From: JALHVH01 sp963773685
Lineage (GTDB): Bacteria > Acidobacteriota > Aminicenantia > Aminicenantales > Saccharicenantaceae
DNA: 64,000 nucleotides
NCBI GenBank assembly: GCA_963773685.1
Contig: CAVZBY010000001.1
Coordinates: 372,001-436,000 of the forward strand
Reading direction: 5' to 3'
The notes under the pieces were generated by a model that searched no databases, was not told the DNA's origin, and worked only from the letters and a program-made list of their open reading frames with translations. The position numbers were made by a program, and so were the translations under genes. Below are positions 43,141-52,011 of the stretch, piece after piece. Position 1 is the first letter of the stretch, and every line of letters begins with the position of its first letter.

Positions 43141-43703
43141 TCGAAGACCTTCTTCTCGATGGCCTTCTCCCGCTTCCCCAGCGTCTCGAGCTCCTTTTCG
43201 AGGACCCGGACCTTGCTCTTCAGGGCCTCCTCCTCGACCTTGAGCTTGGTCAGCTCGACGACGAGATTGTGCGAGAGATTGTGGAGGAGCTTGACCGTTT
43301 CCCTGGTCGTTCCGATCCGGCGCGTCAATTCGTCCCGGGTATCCGAAAGCCCTTCCTGGAGCTTGTCCCGCGTCTTCATGAGCTCCGTGGCGGTCTCGTC
43401 GATCCTGACGTTGACCGGGAGGTTCGTCCGGAACCTGTACCATTCGTCGGCGGCGATGAGGATCGGCAGGTAGGGGCGAAGGAAGAAGCGAAGGGTCCGT
43501 TTGAGCAGCCCCCTCCAGCCGCGGGAGGGAGCCGCGGGCGGCGGGACGGCCGGGCGCGGGGCGGGACCCTCCGGCGCGGGAGGCCGTGCGGACGCATCGG
43601 GAGCGGGAGCCTCGGGCTCGGGGGGCCTTTCCGAGACCTTCTTCTTGACCTGGTCCATGATATCGGCCACGTCGATATTGTCGTAATCTATCCGGTATTC
43701 CAT
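43137..43703 (-). CDS. coiled-coil protein of the glycosyltransferase run
   Basis: Unrecognised 188-residue protein. Order: short acidic start (YRIDYDNIDVADIMDQVKKK), a Pro/Ala-rich linker at about residues 28-60, a basic amphipathic stretch (WRGLLKRTLRFFLRPYLPIL), then a long heptad-like helix from about residue 105 to the end (LKVEEEALKSKVRVLEKELE). No signal peptide. It could act as a membrane-associated scaffold for the four downstream glycosyltransferases, whose first gene it overlaps (ATGA). That role is inference from position. Confidence 0.7.
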   Translation of the reverse strand: MEYRIDYDNIDVADIMDQVKKKVSERPPEPEAPAPDASARPPAPEGPAPRPAVPPPAAPSRGWRGLLKRTLRFFLRPYLPILIAADEWYRFRTNLPVNVRIDETATELMKTRDKLQEGLSDTRDELTRRIGTTRETVKLLHNLSHNLVVELTKLKVEEEALKSKVRVLEKELETLGKREKAIEKKVFE

Positions 43704-43728
43704 GGCGCTCGCCTCCCTCCGGGGCCTC

Positions 43729-43941
43729 TCAGCCCTTCTCCCGGAACAGATGGTCCTCGTAGACGTTCTGGACGTCCAGGATATCCAGGTTGGGCTTCAG
43801 CCGCATCTCCTCGATCTCGCGGACCTCTTTCTCCGTGAGCCGATGGTCCCTGATCTTCGCGGCGATCGCGTCCTCGATGTCCGCGGCGAGCTTCTCCTGC
43901 TCCTCTTTCGTCAGACTCCCGATCTCGAAGAACCGCTCCAT
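43729..43941 (-). CDS. small charged protein
   Basis: Unrecognised 70-residue protein. The start at 43941 is fixed by AAGGAGGGCGAC before ATG; ten more codons upstream are open but lie over that site. It is all-helical in appearance (GSLTKEEQEKLAADIEDAIA, LTEKEVREIEEMRLKPN) and ends with DVQNVYEDHLFREKG. It is 25 bases from both the sulfatase-like gene and the coiled-coil gene, so likely co-transcribed. Possibly a binding partner of the coiled-coil protein. Confidence 0.65.
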   Translation of the reverse strand: MERFFEIGSLTKEEQEKLAADIEDAIAAKIRDHRLTEKEVREIEEMRLKPNLDILDVQNVYEDHLFREKG

Positions 43942-43967
43942 GTCGCCCTCCTTGTCCTTCCGCCCCG

Positions 43968-45929
43968 TCATCGAATATACCCCAAAGCCCTGAGCTTCTC
44001 TTTCGTCTCGGCGTCGATCTCGGTCTTCGGCCCTTCGGGCTTCCGGCCCTTGCTCTCGAGCTCCCGCATAATGGCGACGAGCCGGGCCGCATCGCCCGCC
44101 CGGCGCGCCGAGATATCCGCCCGCTCTCCCGGGTCCGCGGCGAGGTCATAGGCTTCGACCTCGGGGACGGCGGGCGGCGGAGACAGGAAGAATCCGGCCG
44201 CGGCCGGGCCGTAGGGCCTGTTGAGGATGATCTTCGTCCGGCCGTCCGTGAGGCACGTCTTCGCGGGAACGGCGGTGTTCAGGACGCCGCCGGCGAGATA
44301 GGCCAGGACGGCCCGGTCGCCCTTCTCCCGGCCCTCCAGGATGTCCAAGAGGCCGCGGCCGTCGAGGCCGAGCCCCTCGGCCCCGATATCGTAGGCCTCC
44401 AGGATCGTCGGCATGAGGTCCACCAGACGGACGAAGCTCCCGACCCGCTTCCCGCGGAATTTCGACCCCGGGAACTTGACGATCAGAGGGACCTTCAGGC
44501 TTTCGTCGTAGAGCGCGTGGCCGTGCTCCCAACTGCCGTGCTCGTAGAACTCCTCGCCGTGGTCGGAGGTCAGGACGATCATCGTGTCGTCGTAAAGGTC
44601 GAGAGTCTTGAGCTTCGACATCAGGGCGCCGACAAGGGCGGCGTCCGTGTAGCCGACCTCCCCGTCGTAGAGACCGACGATCGCTCGGCGCTCCGCTTCG
44701 GGGAGAGGCTTGAAGATCCCGCCCGGCCCGCCGAGGTGCCCGCCCAGGTCGATCATCCGGAGCGGCGTCGGGGCATCCTGGAATTTCGTATCGTACGGCG
44801 CCGGGGGGATGTAAGGATTGTGGGGCTGGTAGGTATGGACGAAGAGGAAGAAGTCCCGGTCCTTGTTGGCCTCGATCCAGTCCAGGGCCGCGGCGGCGAC
44901 CTGGCCGGCCGCGTCGCTCGTCCAGAGCGAGGTCTCGGCCTGCTTGTAGATATCGAACCCTTTGGAAAAGCCGAACACCGGACTGAGGAATCCCCCGCCC
45001 GTGACCGCGGCGCAAAGGAATCCTTCCGTCCGGAGGATGTCGGCCAGGGTAGGCCGGCTCTCCTCCATATGGTCGCTCTCCAGGTTTACGCCGTGGCGGA
45101 AGCAGGAAAGCGAGGTCAGGAGGGAGACGTGAGAAGGCAGGGTCCACGGAGACGACGCATAGACGTCGGTAAACAGCGCTCCATCGGCGGCCAGGGCATC
45201 GGCGTTCGGGGTGGTGTCCTTCCCGTAGCCATAACAGCCGACGTGGTCGGCCCTGAGCGTATCGACGGAGATCAGGACGACCCGCCGTGCCCGTTTCCCG
45301 GTCCGCACGATCACAGGGTTGGCCCAGAACGCGAACGCGCCTTCGGGCCCCTCGGTGAGCAGCGTGAGGCGCGCTTTCCCGCCGGCGGCGGGAAGGACGA
45401 TCCTCTGGGGAACGAGATTGAGGCCGCGGCCCTCGACGAGCGGCGGCTGTTCGACCGACTCCAGGAAGATCGTCTTGCTTCTCCCTGCCCTCTCGAACAG
45501 GACCCGGAAGCGGACACGTTCCTCGGCCGCGAAAAGCCTCTTCCGGACGGTCTCGGAGTTTGCGCCCCGGACGATGCCCGCCCCGAACTCGAGGACTGCG
45601 TCCCCGGGGAGGTCGAGGTCGAACGCATAGGAGCTTCCCGGCGGCGCGACGAGAGTGTTCGTGTCGGTCCCCTGGAGGAGGAGCTTCCGCTTCAGGCCGG
45701 CGGACTCTTCAAGGACGCCGCGATCGCGCAGGGGGCGGCTCCGCTCATGGAAGCTGACGGGATCGGCCGGGTCCAGGGCCCCGGAAAGATAAGGACTGGC
45801 GACGACGTTCTTCGTCTCGAGGAGGTCGACGAGCCGCACCAGACGGAAATCCGTCTCCGCCGGACGGCGGCAGGAACCGAGCCCGAGGACCGCGGCGAAT
45901 ATGAGATAAATAACTTTTTTATCAGGCAT
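43968..45929 (-). CDS. sulfatase-like lipoprotein with Thr at the nucleophile position
   Basis: Alkaline-phosphatase/sulfatase superfamily protein of 653 residues. A lipobox (AAVLGLGSC) implies attachment to a membrane on the outside. An N-terminal beta-rich region of about 220 residues precedes the hydrolase core, which starts at VVLISVDTLRADHVGCYGYG (metal Asp) and has ASSPWTLPSHVSLLTSL, VLTSDHGEEFYEHGSWEHGH and PLIVKFPG. The C/S-x-P-S-R of formylglycine sulfatases reads T-L-P-S-H here, so no formylglycine can form. Phosphatase, phosphotransferase or phosphonate-type activity is as likely as sulfatase. It heads the glycosyltransferase run. Confidence 0.87.
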   Translation of the reverse strand: MPDKKVIYLIFAAVLGLGSCRRPAETDFRLVRLVDLLETKNVVASPYLSGALDPADPVSFHERSRPLRDRGVLEESAGLKRKLLLQGTDTNTLVAPPGSSYAFDLDLPGDAVLEFGAGIVRGANSETVRKRLFAAEERVRFRVLFERAGRSKTIFLESVEQPPLVEGRGLNLVPQRIVLPAAGGKARLTLLTEGPEGAFAFWANPVIVRTGKRARRVVLISVDTLRADHVGCYGYGKDTTPNADALAADGALFTDVYASSPWTLPSHVSLLTSLSCFRHGVNLESDHMEESRPTLADILRTEGFLCAAVTGGGFLSPVFGFSKGFDIYKQAETSLWTSDAAGQVAAAALDWIEANKDRDFFLFVHTYQPHNPYIPPAPYDTKFQDAPTPLRMIDLGGHLGGPGGIFKPLPEAERRAIVGLYDGEVGYTDAALVGALMSKLKTLDLYDDTMIVLTSDHGEEFYEHGSWEHGHALYDESLKVPLIVKFPGSKFRGKRVGSFVRLVDLMPTILEAYDIGAEGLGLDGRGLLDILEGREKGDRAVLAYLAGGVLNTAVPAKTCLTDGRTKIILNRPYGPAAAGFFLSPPPAVPEVEAYDLAADPGERADISARRAGDAARLVAIMRELESKGRKPEGPKTEIDAETKEKLRALGYIR

Positions 45930-45993
45930 TTATGGGCTCGGCAGAATATTTTAATCGATTTGCCCGGGGGGTTCAAGCCGGGGGCCGGGTCTT

Positions 45994-46033
45994 GACATTA
46001 ACTTATTGATCGTCGGCGAATAAGTTAAATGTC
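45994..46033. promoter_or_regulatory. long inverted repeat in divergent promoter region
   Basis: GACATTAACTTATT (45994-46007) pairs with AATAAGTTAAATGTC (46019-46033) with one bulged base and an 11-base loop. It sits between the sulfatase-like gene and the divergent TIGR00725 gene, just inside TTGACA at 45992. A second palindrome, GATAAACTTATC, is at 46052-46063. This AT-rich arrangement suits a regulator site for one or both genes. Confidence 0.55.
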
Positions 46034-46066
46034 TTAGACTCGACCCCTTATGATAAACTTATCGTC

Positions 46067-46531
46067 ATGACAGACATCCGCGAACGCAAGCGCATCGGCG
46101 TGATCGGCGGGGCGCGCCCGGACATGGCCTCCCGGGAGGCCGCCGTCCGGGTCGGGGAGCTCATCGCGATAGCGGGGGCCGTCCTGGTCTGCGGCGGGCT
46201 GGGCGGCGTCATGGAAGCGGCCGCCCTCGGAGCGAAGAAAGCGGGGGGCCTGACCATAGGCATCGTGCCCGATGGCTCGACGTCCGAGGCCAATCCCGCC
46301 ATCGACGTCCCGATCGCGACCGGCATCGGCTACGCGAGGAACTCCATCGTCGCCCTGAACGCCGACGCCCTCATCGCCATCGACGGGGAATACGGCACCC
46401 TCAGCGAGATCGCCTACGGCATCATCTACGGGAAGACCGTCGTCGGCCTGGGGACGTGGGACATCCGAGGCGTCATTCCGGCGCGGACGCCCGAAGAGGC
46501 GGTCCGGCTGGCCCTCGGGGGAAGGTCGTGA
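46067..46531 (+). CDS. TIGR00725/LOG-like Rossmann protein
   Basis: Cytoplasmic protein of 154 residues with a single nucleotide-binding Rossmann-like fold. RIGVIGGARPD at the start, VLVCGGLGGVMEAAALGAKK (the GG-x-GG-x-MEA pattern) and AIDGEYGTLSEIAYGIIYGK (the PGG-x-GT-x-x-E-like pattern, with Pro-Gly replaced) place it in the TIGR00725 family next to LOG/lysine-decarboxylase-like proteins. Function of the family is unsettled. Its stop overlaps truA (GTGA). Confidence 0.85.
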   Translation: MTDIRERKRIGVIGGARPDMASREAAVRVGELIAIAGAVLVCGGLGGVMEAAALGAKKAGGLTIGIVPDGSTSEANPAIDVPIATGIGYARNSIVALNADALIAIDGEYGTLSEIAYGIIYGKTVVGLGTWDIRGVIPARTPEEAVRLALGGRS

Positions 46532-47325
46532 CCGGCGCCCCTCCTGCCGCGCGGCCCGACCGGGATAACTGCGGCGTGAGCTACAAGCTAAAGCTCGCCT
46601 ACGACGGAACGAATTACCACGGCTGGCAAAGACAGCCCGCCCGGAGGACCGTCCAGGGGACGCTCGAAGAAGCGATATTTAAGATCACCAGGCAACGGGT
46701 TTCGGTGAGCGGCGCCGGACGGACCGACGCCGGCGTCCACGCCCGGGAACAGGTCGCCGGTTTCCGGCTCGACCCGACGCTTCCGAACCGGGAATTCTTC
46801 AAGGCGTTGAACGCCGTCCTCCCGCCGGATATCCGGATCACGTCTCTCGCCAAAGCCCCGGCCGGCTTCCACCCGAGGAGATCGGCCCGGTCCAAAGTTT
46901 ATATGTACCGCATCCTGAACGCCCCCCGGGTCGATCCGTTCCGCCTGAGATATGTCCTCCATTGGCCCCACCGGCTCGACATCCGCGCCATGCGGAAGGC
47001 GGCCGCCCTGTTCGCGAGGGAGGCCGATTTCAGCGCGTTCTCCTCGAACCGGGAGCTCCACCCGGTCCGGACAATCCTCCGCTCCCGGCTCCGCCGCGAG
47101 GGCGACGAGATCGTCTACCGCGTCGAGGCCAACGGATTCCTGAGATACATGGTAAGGACGATCGTCGGGACCCTGCTCGAGGTCGGGCGCGGGAAGATCC
47201 CTCCCGGGAAGGTGGAAGATCTCTTCCGGGAGAAGGGGCGCACCCTTCACAGCCCGACGGCCCCCGCCAAGGGCCTCTGCCTGATGAAGGTATCCTACGG
47301 GCCGAGGACGAGGCCCATCACGTAA
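46528..47325 (+). CDS. truA: tRNA pseudouridine(38-40) synthase TruA
   Basis: Modifies positions 38-40 of the tRNA anticodon arm. Product of 265 residues from GTG 46528 or 249 from GTG 46576; the family region starts at KLKLAYDGTNYHGWQRQP right after the second, so 46576 is a real alternative. Catalytic Asp in GAGRTDAGVHAREQVAGF, then FSAFSSNRELHPVRTI and ANGFLRYMVRTIVGTLLEVG. Length fits. The 3' end overlaps the convergent rimI by 31 bases. Confidence 0.95.
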   Translation: MTGAPPAARPDRDNCGVSYKLKLAYDGTNYHGWQRQPARRTVQGTLEEAIFKITRQRVSVSGAGRTDAGVHAREQVAGFRLDPTLPNREFFKALNAVLPPDIRITSLAKAPAGFHPRRSARSKVYMYRILNAPRVDPFRLRYVLHWPHRLDIRAMRKAAALFAREADFSAFSSNRELHPVRTILRSRLRREGDEIVYRVEANGFLRYMVRTIVGTLLEVGRGKIPPGKVEDLFREKGRTLHSPTAPAKGLCLMKVSYGPRTRPIT

Positions 47326-47729
47326 GCGTCCTCGACAGGGTTCGTGTAATAGCCCTTCCGCGTGCCGAGGATCTTGAATCCCAGCTTCTCGTAGAGGCGG
47401 ACGGCCGCGGCGTTCGAGACACGGACCTCAAGGGTGACGAAGGTGGCGCCCTTTTCGCGGACCTCTTTCAGGACGAGCCTCATCGCGGCCTCGCCGATCC
47501 CCTTCCCCCGGAAATCGGGATGGACGGCGACGTTGTTGATCTGGACCTCGTCGCGGATCTGCCAGTACATGATGTAGCCGACCGCCCGCCCGTCCTGCGG
47601 GCGGACGATGATCATCGGGAAGGAGATCCCTTTGTTCTGGATCTCCCCCCGGAAGGTGGCGTCGCTCCAGGGGTTGGAGAAGGACAGGGACTCGATCTCC
47701 TGGACCGCGGCGAGGTCCGCGTCCTTCAT
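47295..47729 (-). CDS. rimI: ribosomal-protein-S18-alanine N-acetyltransferase RimI
   Basis: GNAT acetyltransferase of 144 residues. Acetyl-CoA motif VAVHPDFRGKGIGEAAMRLV, then LEVRVSNAAAVRLYEKLGF and the ending EDAYVMGLVL, as in RimI. ATG 47729 is the only usual start near the conserved N-terminus. Four or five family residues seem to lie just upstream (VFHLRR), so a non-ATG start is possible. It follows tsaB, a common pairing because both genes often travel with the t6A genes. Confidence 0.85.
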   Translation of the reverse strand: MKDADLAAVQEIESLSFSNPWSDATFRGEIQNKGISFPMIIVRPQDGRAVGYIMYWQIRDEVQINNVAVHPDFRGKGIGEAAMRLVLKEVREKGATFVTLEVRVSNAAAVRLYEKLGFKILGTRKGYYTNPVEDAYVMGLVLGP

Positions 47730-47769
47730 CCGTCGCAGATGGAAAACATAAGGGCCCGGAGCTTCGGCG

Positions 47770-48459
47770 CTAATGTTTCTCCTCCGCCTGAGACCGCCGG
47801 AAATAGAGGGGCTCCACCCCTTCCGCCGGGACCCCCTTCCCTTCCTCGAGCCCTTCCAGGCCGAGCAGGCCGACCTCGTAGGCAATGAACAGCGTCCGCG
47901 CCGGGAAGGACGCGGCCTCGAGGACCCGGGCCGGGATCCTGTCTCTATAAACGGCGGCCCCCGAGCCGATGAACGCGACGGCCCGTCCGACGGGAAGGCG
48001 GGAGAAGAAGTCGCCGGGTTCATAGGCTCCCTGGGGCACGATCTCGACGAGGCGGCCCGCCGCGAATTCGAAGAGCGCCCCATAGACCTCGCCTTTCTTC
48101 GCGTCGAGCGCCGGGCAGACCAGCGCGGCCCCGTTCCGGGCAAGCTTCAGGGCCAAGGCGCGCAGGGAAGAGATGGGAACGACGGGCTTTCCCGAAGCGA
48201 AGGCCAGGGCCTTGACCGTGCTCAGGCCGATCCGGATGCCCGTGAACGAGCCTGGCCCCGCCGCGACGGCGAAGACGTCGATATCCGCGATGGCGAAGTC
48301 TTCGGCCCGCAGGAGGCGGTCGACAGCGCCCAGCAGGCGGGCCGAATGGGTCGTGCCGGAATCCTCCGTGACCTCCCCGACGAGGCGGCGCTCCTCGAGA
48401 AGGGCCACCGAGCCGCTCGAGGTGGTCGTGTCGATCGCCAGGATGCGCCGGACGCCCAA
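47770..48459 (-). CDS. tsaB: tRNA t6A synthesis protein TsaB
   Basis: ASKHA-fold partner of TsaD in making N6-threonylcarbamoyladenosine at tRNA position 37. The 229-residue product has ILAIDTTTSSGSVALLEE, GTTHSARLLGAVDRLL and AVAAGPGSFTGIRIGLST, diagnostic for TsaB, with the later half less conserved as usual. It begins at TTG 48459, preceded by GGTCGGGG and 10 bases after the dehydrogenase stop. No ATG or GTG fits the conserved start better. Confidence 0.93.
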   Translation of the reverse strand: MGVRRILAIDTTTSSGSVALLEERRLVGEVTEDSGTTHSARLLGAVDRLLRAEDFAIADIDVFAVAAGPGSFTGIRIGLSTVKALAFASGKPVVPISSLRALALKLARNGAALVCPALDAKKGEVYGALFEFAAGRLVEIVPQGAYEPGDFFSRLPVGRAVAFIGSGAAVYRDRIPARVLEAASFPARTLFIAYEVGLLGLEGLEEGKGVPAEGVEPLYFRRSQAEEKH

Positions 48460-48469
48460 GGCCCCGACC

Positions 48470-49585
48470 CTACAGCTTGGCGGCGACCGCGCGTCCGACG
48501 TCCAGGGTCGTCGCTTTGCCCTTCATATCATAGGTCCGGACGGCGCCTTCCCTGATGACCTCGGCCACGGCCCCTTCGACGGTCCGGGCCTTGTCCTTCT
48601 CTCCGAGCCAGTCCAACATCATACGGGCCGCGAGGATGGTGGCCATCGGATTGACCTTGTATTGCCCCGCGTACTTGGGCGCGGACCCGTGGGTCGGCTC
48701 GAAGACGGCGTACTTGTCCCCGATGTTGCCGCTGCAGGCGAAGCCCAGGCCGCCGACGAGCTGGGCGGCCAGGTCGGAGATGATGTCGCCGAAGAGGTTC
48801 TCGGCCACCAGGACGTCGTAGTCCCAGGGGTTCTTGACGAGCCACATGCAGATGGCGTCGACGTTGGTCTCATAGAACGGGATCTCCGGATATTGCCTGG
48901 CAATGTCGCGGGCGACGCCGAGCATGAGCCCGCCGGTCTCCCGGAGCACATTGGGCTTCTCGACGATGGTCACGGACTTGCGCTTCTCGGCGCGGGCGTA
49001 TTCGAAGGCCGCTTTGACGATCCGCGAACAGCCCTTCTTCGTCATGATCCTCGTGGATACGGCGATGTCGTCGGCGGGGACATCCTTGAACGGCTTGAAC
49101 TTGGGGTGGGTGGCCAGGGCGTCGCGGACGAGCGGGGGCAGGGGGTGGAACTCCACCCCGGCGTACATGCCCTCGGTGTTCTCGCGGAAGATGACCAGGT
49201 CGATGTCCTCTTTATAATTCAGGGGGTTCCCCGGATAGGCCTTGCACGGCCTGAGGTTCGTATAGAGGTCGAACTCCTGGCGGAGGCGGACGATGGGGCT
49301 GAAGTAGGACAGCCCCTGGCCCTGGAACTCGGGGGCGAGCTCCGCGGCCGCGTCCTTCTTGGGCTTGGAGGTGATGGCCCCGAACAGGCAGGCGTCGGTT
49401 TCCTTGAGGAGCTTGACGGTCCGGTCCGGAAGGGCGTTCCCTTCGCGGCACCAGAACTCCCAGCCGATGTCCCCGTAGACGTATTCCGCGTCGACCGAAA
49501 GCTTTTCGAGGACGATCATGGCGGCCTCGACGACGTCCTTCCCGACCCCGTCCCCGGGCAGTACGGCTATCCTGTATTTGGGCAT
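48470..49585 (-). CDS. NAD(P)-dependent isocitrate/homoisocitrate dehydrogenase family enzyme
   Basis: Beta-decarboxylating dehydrogenase of 371 residues. IAVLPGDGVGKDVVEAAM at the start, LRPCKAYPGNPL, FRENTEGMYAGVEFH (the R-E-N-T-E-G form seen in isocitrate and homoisocitrate enzymes, not the R-E-L-T-G-G of isopropylmalate dehydrogenase), NLFGDIISDLAAQLVGGLG and EPTHGSAPKYAG. An NAD-type isocitrate dehydrogenase for the TCA cycle is my first choice. Ribosome site AGGAGG before ATG. Likely co-transcribed with tsaB and rimI. Confidence 0.88.
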   Translation of the reverse strand: MPKYRIAVLPGDGVGKDVVEAAMIVLEKLSVDAEYVYGDIGWEFWCREGNALPDRTVKLLKETDACLFGAITSKPKKDAAAELAPEFQGQGLSYFSPIVRLRQEFDLYTNLRPCKAYPGNPLNYKEDIDLVIFRENTEGMYAGVEFHPLPPLVRDALATHPKFKPFKDVPADDIAVSTRIMTKKGCSRIVKAAFEYARAEKRKSVTIVEKPNVLRETGGLMLGVARDIARQYPEIPFYETNVDAICMWLVKNPWDYDVLVAENLFGDIISDLAAQLVGGLGFACSGNIGDKYAVFEPTHGSAPKYAGQYKVNPMATILAARMMLDWLGEKDKARTVEGAVAEVIREGAVRTYDMKGKATTLDVGRAVAAKL

Positions 49586-49644
49586 ATGAATCCTCCTGAT
49601 AGGGATATTACGGTCCCCATATTATGCAGTAAATAAAGGGGCTG

Positions 49645-52011
49645 TCAAGGAACCGGAACGGCGGAGACGGAGACGAGGACGCCGAGGTCGCGGCCGTCGG
49701 AGGAGCGGCCGTCCAGCGCGTGGGGAACGAAGCGCGCGCTGTCCTCGATCCTCAGGCTGTAGAGGTAGCCGTCGCCCCTCCGGAACCCGACCGGGGCGTT
49801 AAAATCGGCCGTCGCCGCCGGCCCGTTCCTCGCCGGCCGGACGACAAGCCTCTCGGACATCCCGGCCTGGACGCTCGTCCGCCCGGCGACCGGGCTCGTG
49901 AGGGTCACGCTGATCCGGGAGAGGGGCCGCGGAGCCCTGATGAGGACCGTGGCTCCCCGCCCCCCCTTCGTCCAGAATCCGCCGGGCTCCCCGCCGTAGG
50001 TGTTCCCGTCCTGGAACAGCAGCTCGCCGAAACCACCGGCCTCGGCCCGGTTGTCGAGCTTCACGTCAAAGAACGCGCAGCCGGCCACGGCGAGCGCCAG
50101 GCTGAACGCGACGGCCGCATGAAAGCCCGGGGCGATGGGCCGGTAGGGACGCCCGGCGCTCCCCTTCCGCGCGAAGATGAATACCGCCGCCGCCGCCGCG
50201 AACAGCCAGACGAAGGTGGCCGGAGCCATCATGGCTTCCCGGTTGGCGAACGACGGGACCCACATTCGGGGATCGACGACGGAATTGCTGAGCGACGTCA
50301 GGAGCCGATTGAAGGTCCCCGGCCCCGATAGGACCGTATAGATATTATCGTTGTAGAGGAGCCTGGGGTTGTTTACGCCGACGAATGCGGCCGCGAACGC
50401 GAGGAAAGTCGTCCCGCCCAGGATCGCGCTCCGAAGCCTGGTCTTATCCGCGGCGAAGACCGCGGCCAGGAAAAGGGCGGGGACCCAAAGGACGGCGGTG
50501 GCCAGCCGCCCGGGAGGGCAATGGCCTCCCCAGACCCGGGTTATAGAGACCTGAAGCCAGTAAGCCCCAAACAGGGCGATGAGAGATACGGTCGCCTTCC
50601 GGTTCCGCTTCCAGAGGAGGACGGCTCCGGCGAAGATGAGGATGTACACGGCGGAATGGGGGATGATCCCGAACCGCTGATCGAAAAAGAAGCCGAGGCC
50701 GAACTTGAGAAGCTCGTCGAAGCCGGGGGCGGCCTTCGTCGTGAAAGCGATATGGTCGGTGGGGAAAGCATCCCCATAAGCCGCCATCGGCGACAGCTTC
50801 CCGTAAAGCCTCCAGAACCAGAAAAGATAGGCGCCGGCCGAGAGGGCGGGGATGAGGGATAGAGAGAGGAGCTTGGCCCCGCGGCGCCCCGCGCCCCGCA
50901 AGGCCGGAAGACAGAAGGCGAACAGGACCGCCGAGATCACGATGTATTTGATCCCGAACCACGGCAGGACGGCGATCCCGGCCCCCGCCAGCCATAAGGC
51001 CCCCGGCCGCGGTTCCTTCTCGAGGACGACGAAAAGGAAGATGAGAAGCGCGATAAGGGAAACCGGGATCTCCGGATAGATGAGCTGGGAAAAGTAGACG
51101 AGCGGAGAAGTAAAGCTGAATACCGACCAGGCCAGGACGGCGGGGCGGGCTTTGCCGACGACCCTGAGCGCAAGGAGGAAGAACGCGGCGCTCAGGGCCG
51201 CGGCAAGCAGGCAGATCGTCAGTCGCGAGGCGAGGATCATGATCCGCGTCCTGAGCCCGGACTGTTCCGGGTCCGGGGCGAGGGCCTTCGCGACGACCTC
51301 GCCCGCCAGATAGGACGGGAGGACGAGGATCGAGACCCCGGGGAGATGCCGGGAGTACTCATGGTCCGGCCCTTCCTTCCCTGGAAAGGCATGGTTCTCG
51401 AGCGGGCCCGGATACAGGACCCGGTATCGGTCGAGCCGATAGTCGTTGTAGACGTTGATATCCCCGTCGGCGAGGAGGCTCTGCGTGATGATCAGATAAT
51501 GCGGCTCGTCGCCCGAGAACGGCTGGGGCGGGAGGACCAGGCCGGAGGCCAGGAACACATATACCAGGAAGGAAAGGGCGAAAAGGGTTTTGGGCCGCGG
51601 CCCCCGATCCTGCCGGCCTTCCGGCCGCGGGGCCGACGGGAGGACGCGGGAGACAGATGTCCAGATGAGATAGACCGAGCCGAGGACGGCCAGCCAGGGC
51701 AGAACGGGACGGAGGTCCCTGAGGAAAATGACGAATTGAAGGAAGACGAGGCCGAGAAGGATGAGCGGCGAGAGGCCGGCCGCAAGGGTAGGGGTGAAAG
51801 CCGACGGCGCGCGGCCCGTTCGCCGGGCCAGGACGCGCGCGCCCAGCGAAATGAGCAGGGCGAGGATGGCTGCCGCGGTCAGCGCGAGGAGACCGAGGGA
51901 AAGGAGGTGACGGCGCGGATCGACCTCCAGCCAGACGAATCCGGCCGCGGCCAGGGATTCGAGGACCAGGAGAGCGGCGCCGAGCGCCCCGTTGAGAGGA
52001 CGATTCAACAC
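49645..52011 (-). CDS. GT-C-fold polyprenyl-sugar glycosyltransferase-like membrane protein
   Basis: Large membrane protein of 788 residues. About 14 hydrophobic segments run to about residue 650 and an extracytoplasmic beta-rich domain of about 130 residues closes it. After the fourth segment comes QPFSGDEPHYLIITQSLLAD, with the Asp-Glu pair expected for the first loop of GT-C enzymes (ArnT/PMT/GT39-like), followed by EYSRHLPGVSILVLPSYLAG. It would use a polyprenyl-phosphate sugar as donor. The neighbouring GT2 gene, which overlaps its start, fits as maker of that donor. Confidence 0.8.
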   Translation of the reverse strand: MLNRPLNGALGAALLVLESLAAAGFVWLEVDPRRHLLSLGLLALTAAAILALLISLGARVLARRTGRAPSAFTPTLAAGLSPLILLGLVFLQFVIFLRDLRPVLPWLAVLGSVYLIWTSVSRVLPSAPRPEGRQDRGPRPKTLFALSFLVYVFLASGLVLPPQPFSGDEPHYLIITQSLLADGDINVYNDYRLDRYRVLYPGPLENHAFPGKEGPDHEYSRHLPGVSILVLPSYLAGEVVAKALAPDPEQSGLRTRIMILASRLTICLLAAALSAAFFLLALRVVGKARPAVLAWSVFSFTSPLVYFSQLIYPEIPVSLIALLIFLFVVLEKEPRPGALWLAGAGIAVLPWFGIKYIVISAVLFAFCLPALRGAGRRGAKLLSLSLIPALSAGAYLFWFWRLYGKLSPMAAYGDAFPTDHIAFTTKAAPGFDELLKFGLGFFFDQRFGIIPHSAVYILIFAGAVLLWKRNRKATVSLIALFGAYWLQVSITRVWGGHCPPGRLATAVLWVPALFLAAVFAADKTRLRSAILGGTTFLAFAAAFVGVNNPRLLYNDNIYTVLSGPGTFNRLLTSLSNSVVDPRMWVPSFANREAMMAPATFVWLFAAAAAVFIFARKGSAGRPYRPIAPGFHAAVAFSLALAVAGCAFFDVKLDNRAEAGGFGELLFQDGNTYGGEPGGFWTKGGRGATVLIRAPRPLSRISVTLTSPVAGRTSVQAGMSERLVVRPARNGPAATADFNAPVGFRRGDGYLYSLRIEDSARFVPHALDGRSSDGRDLGVLVSVSAVPVP

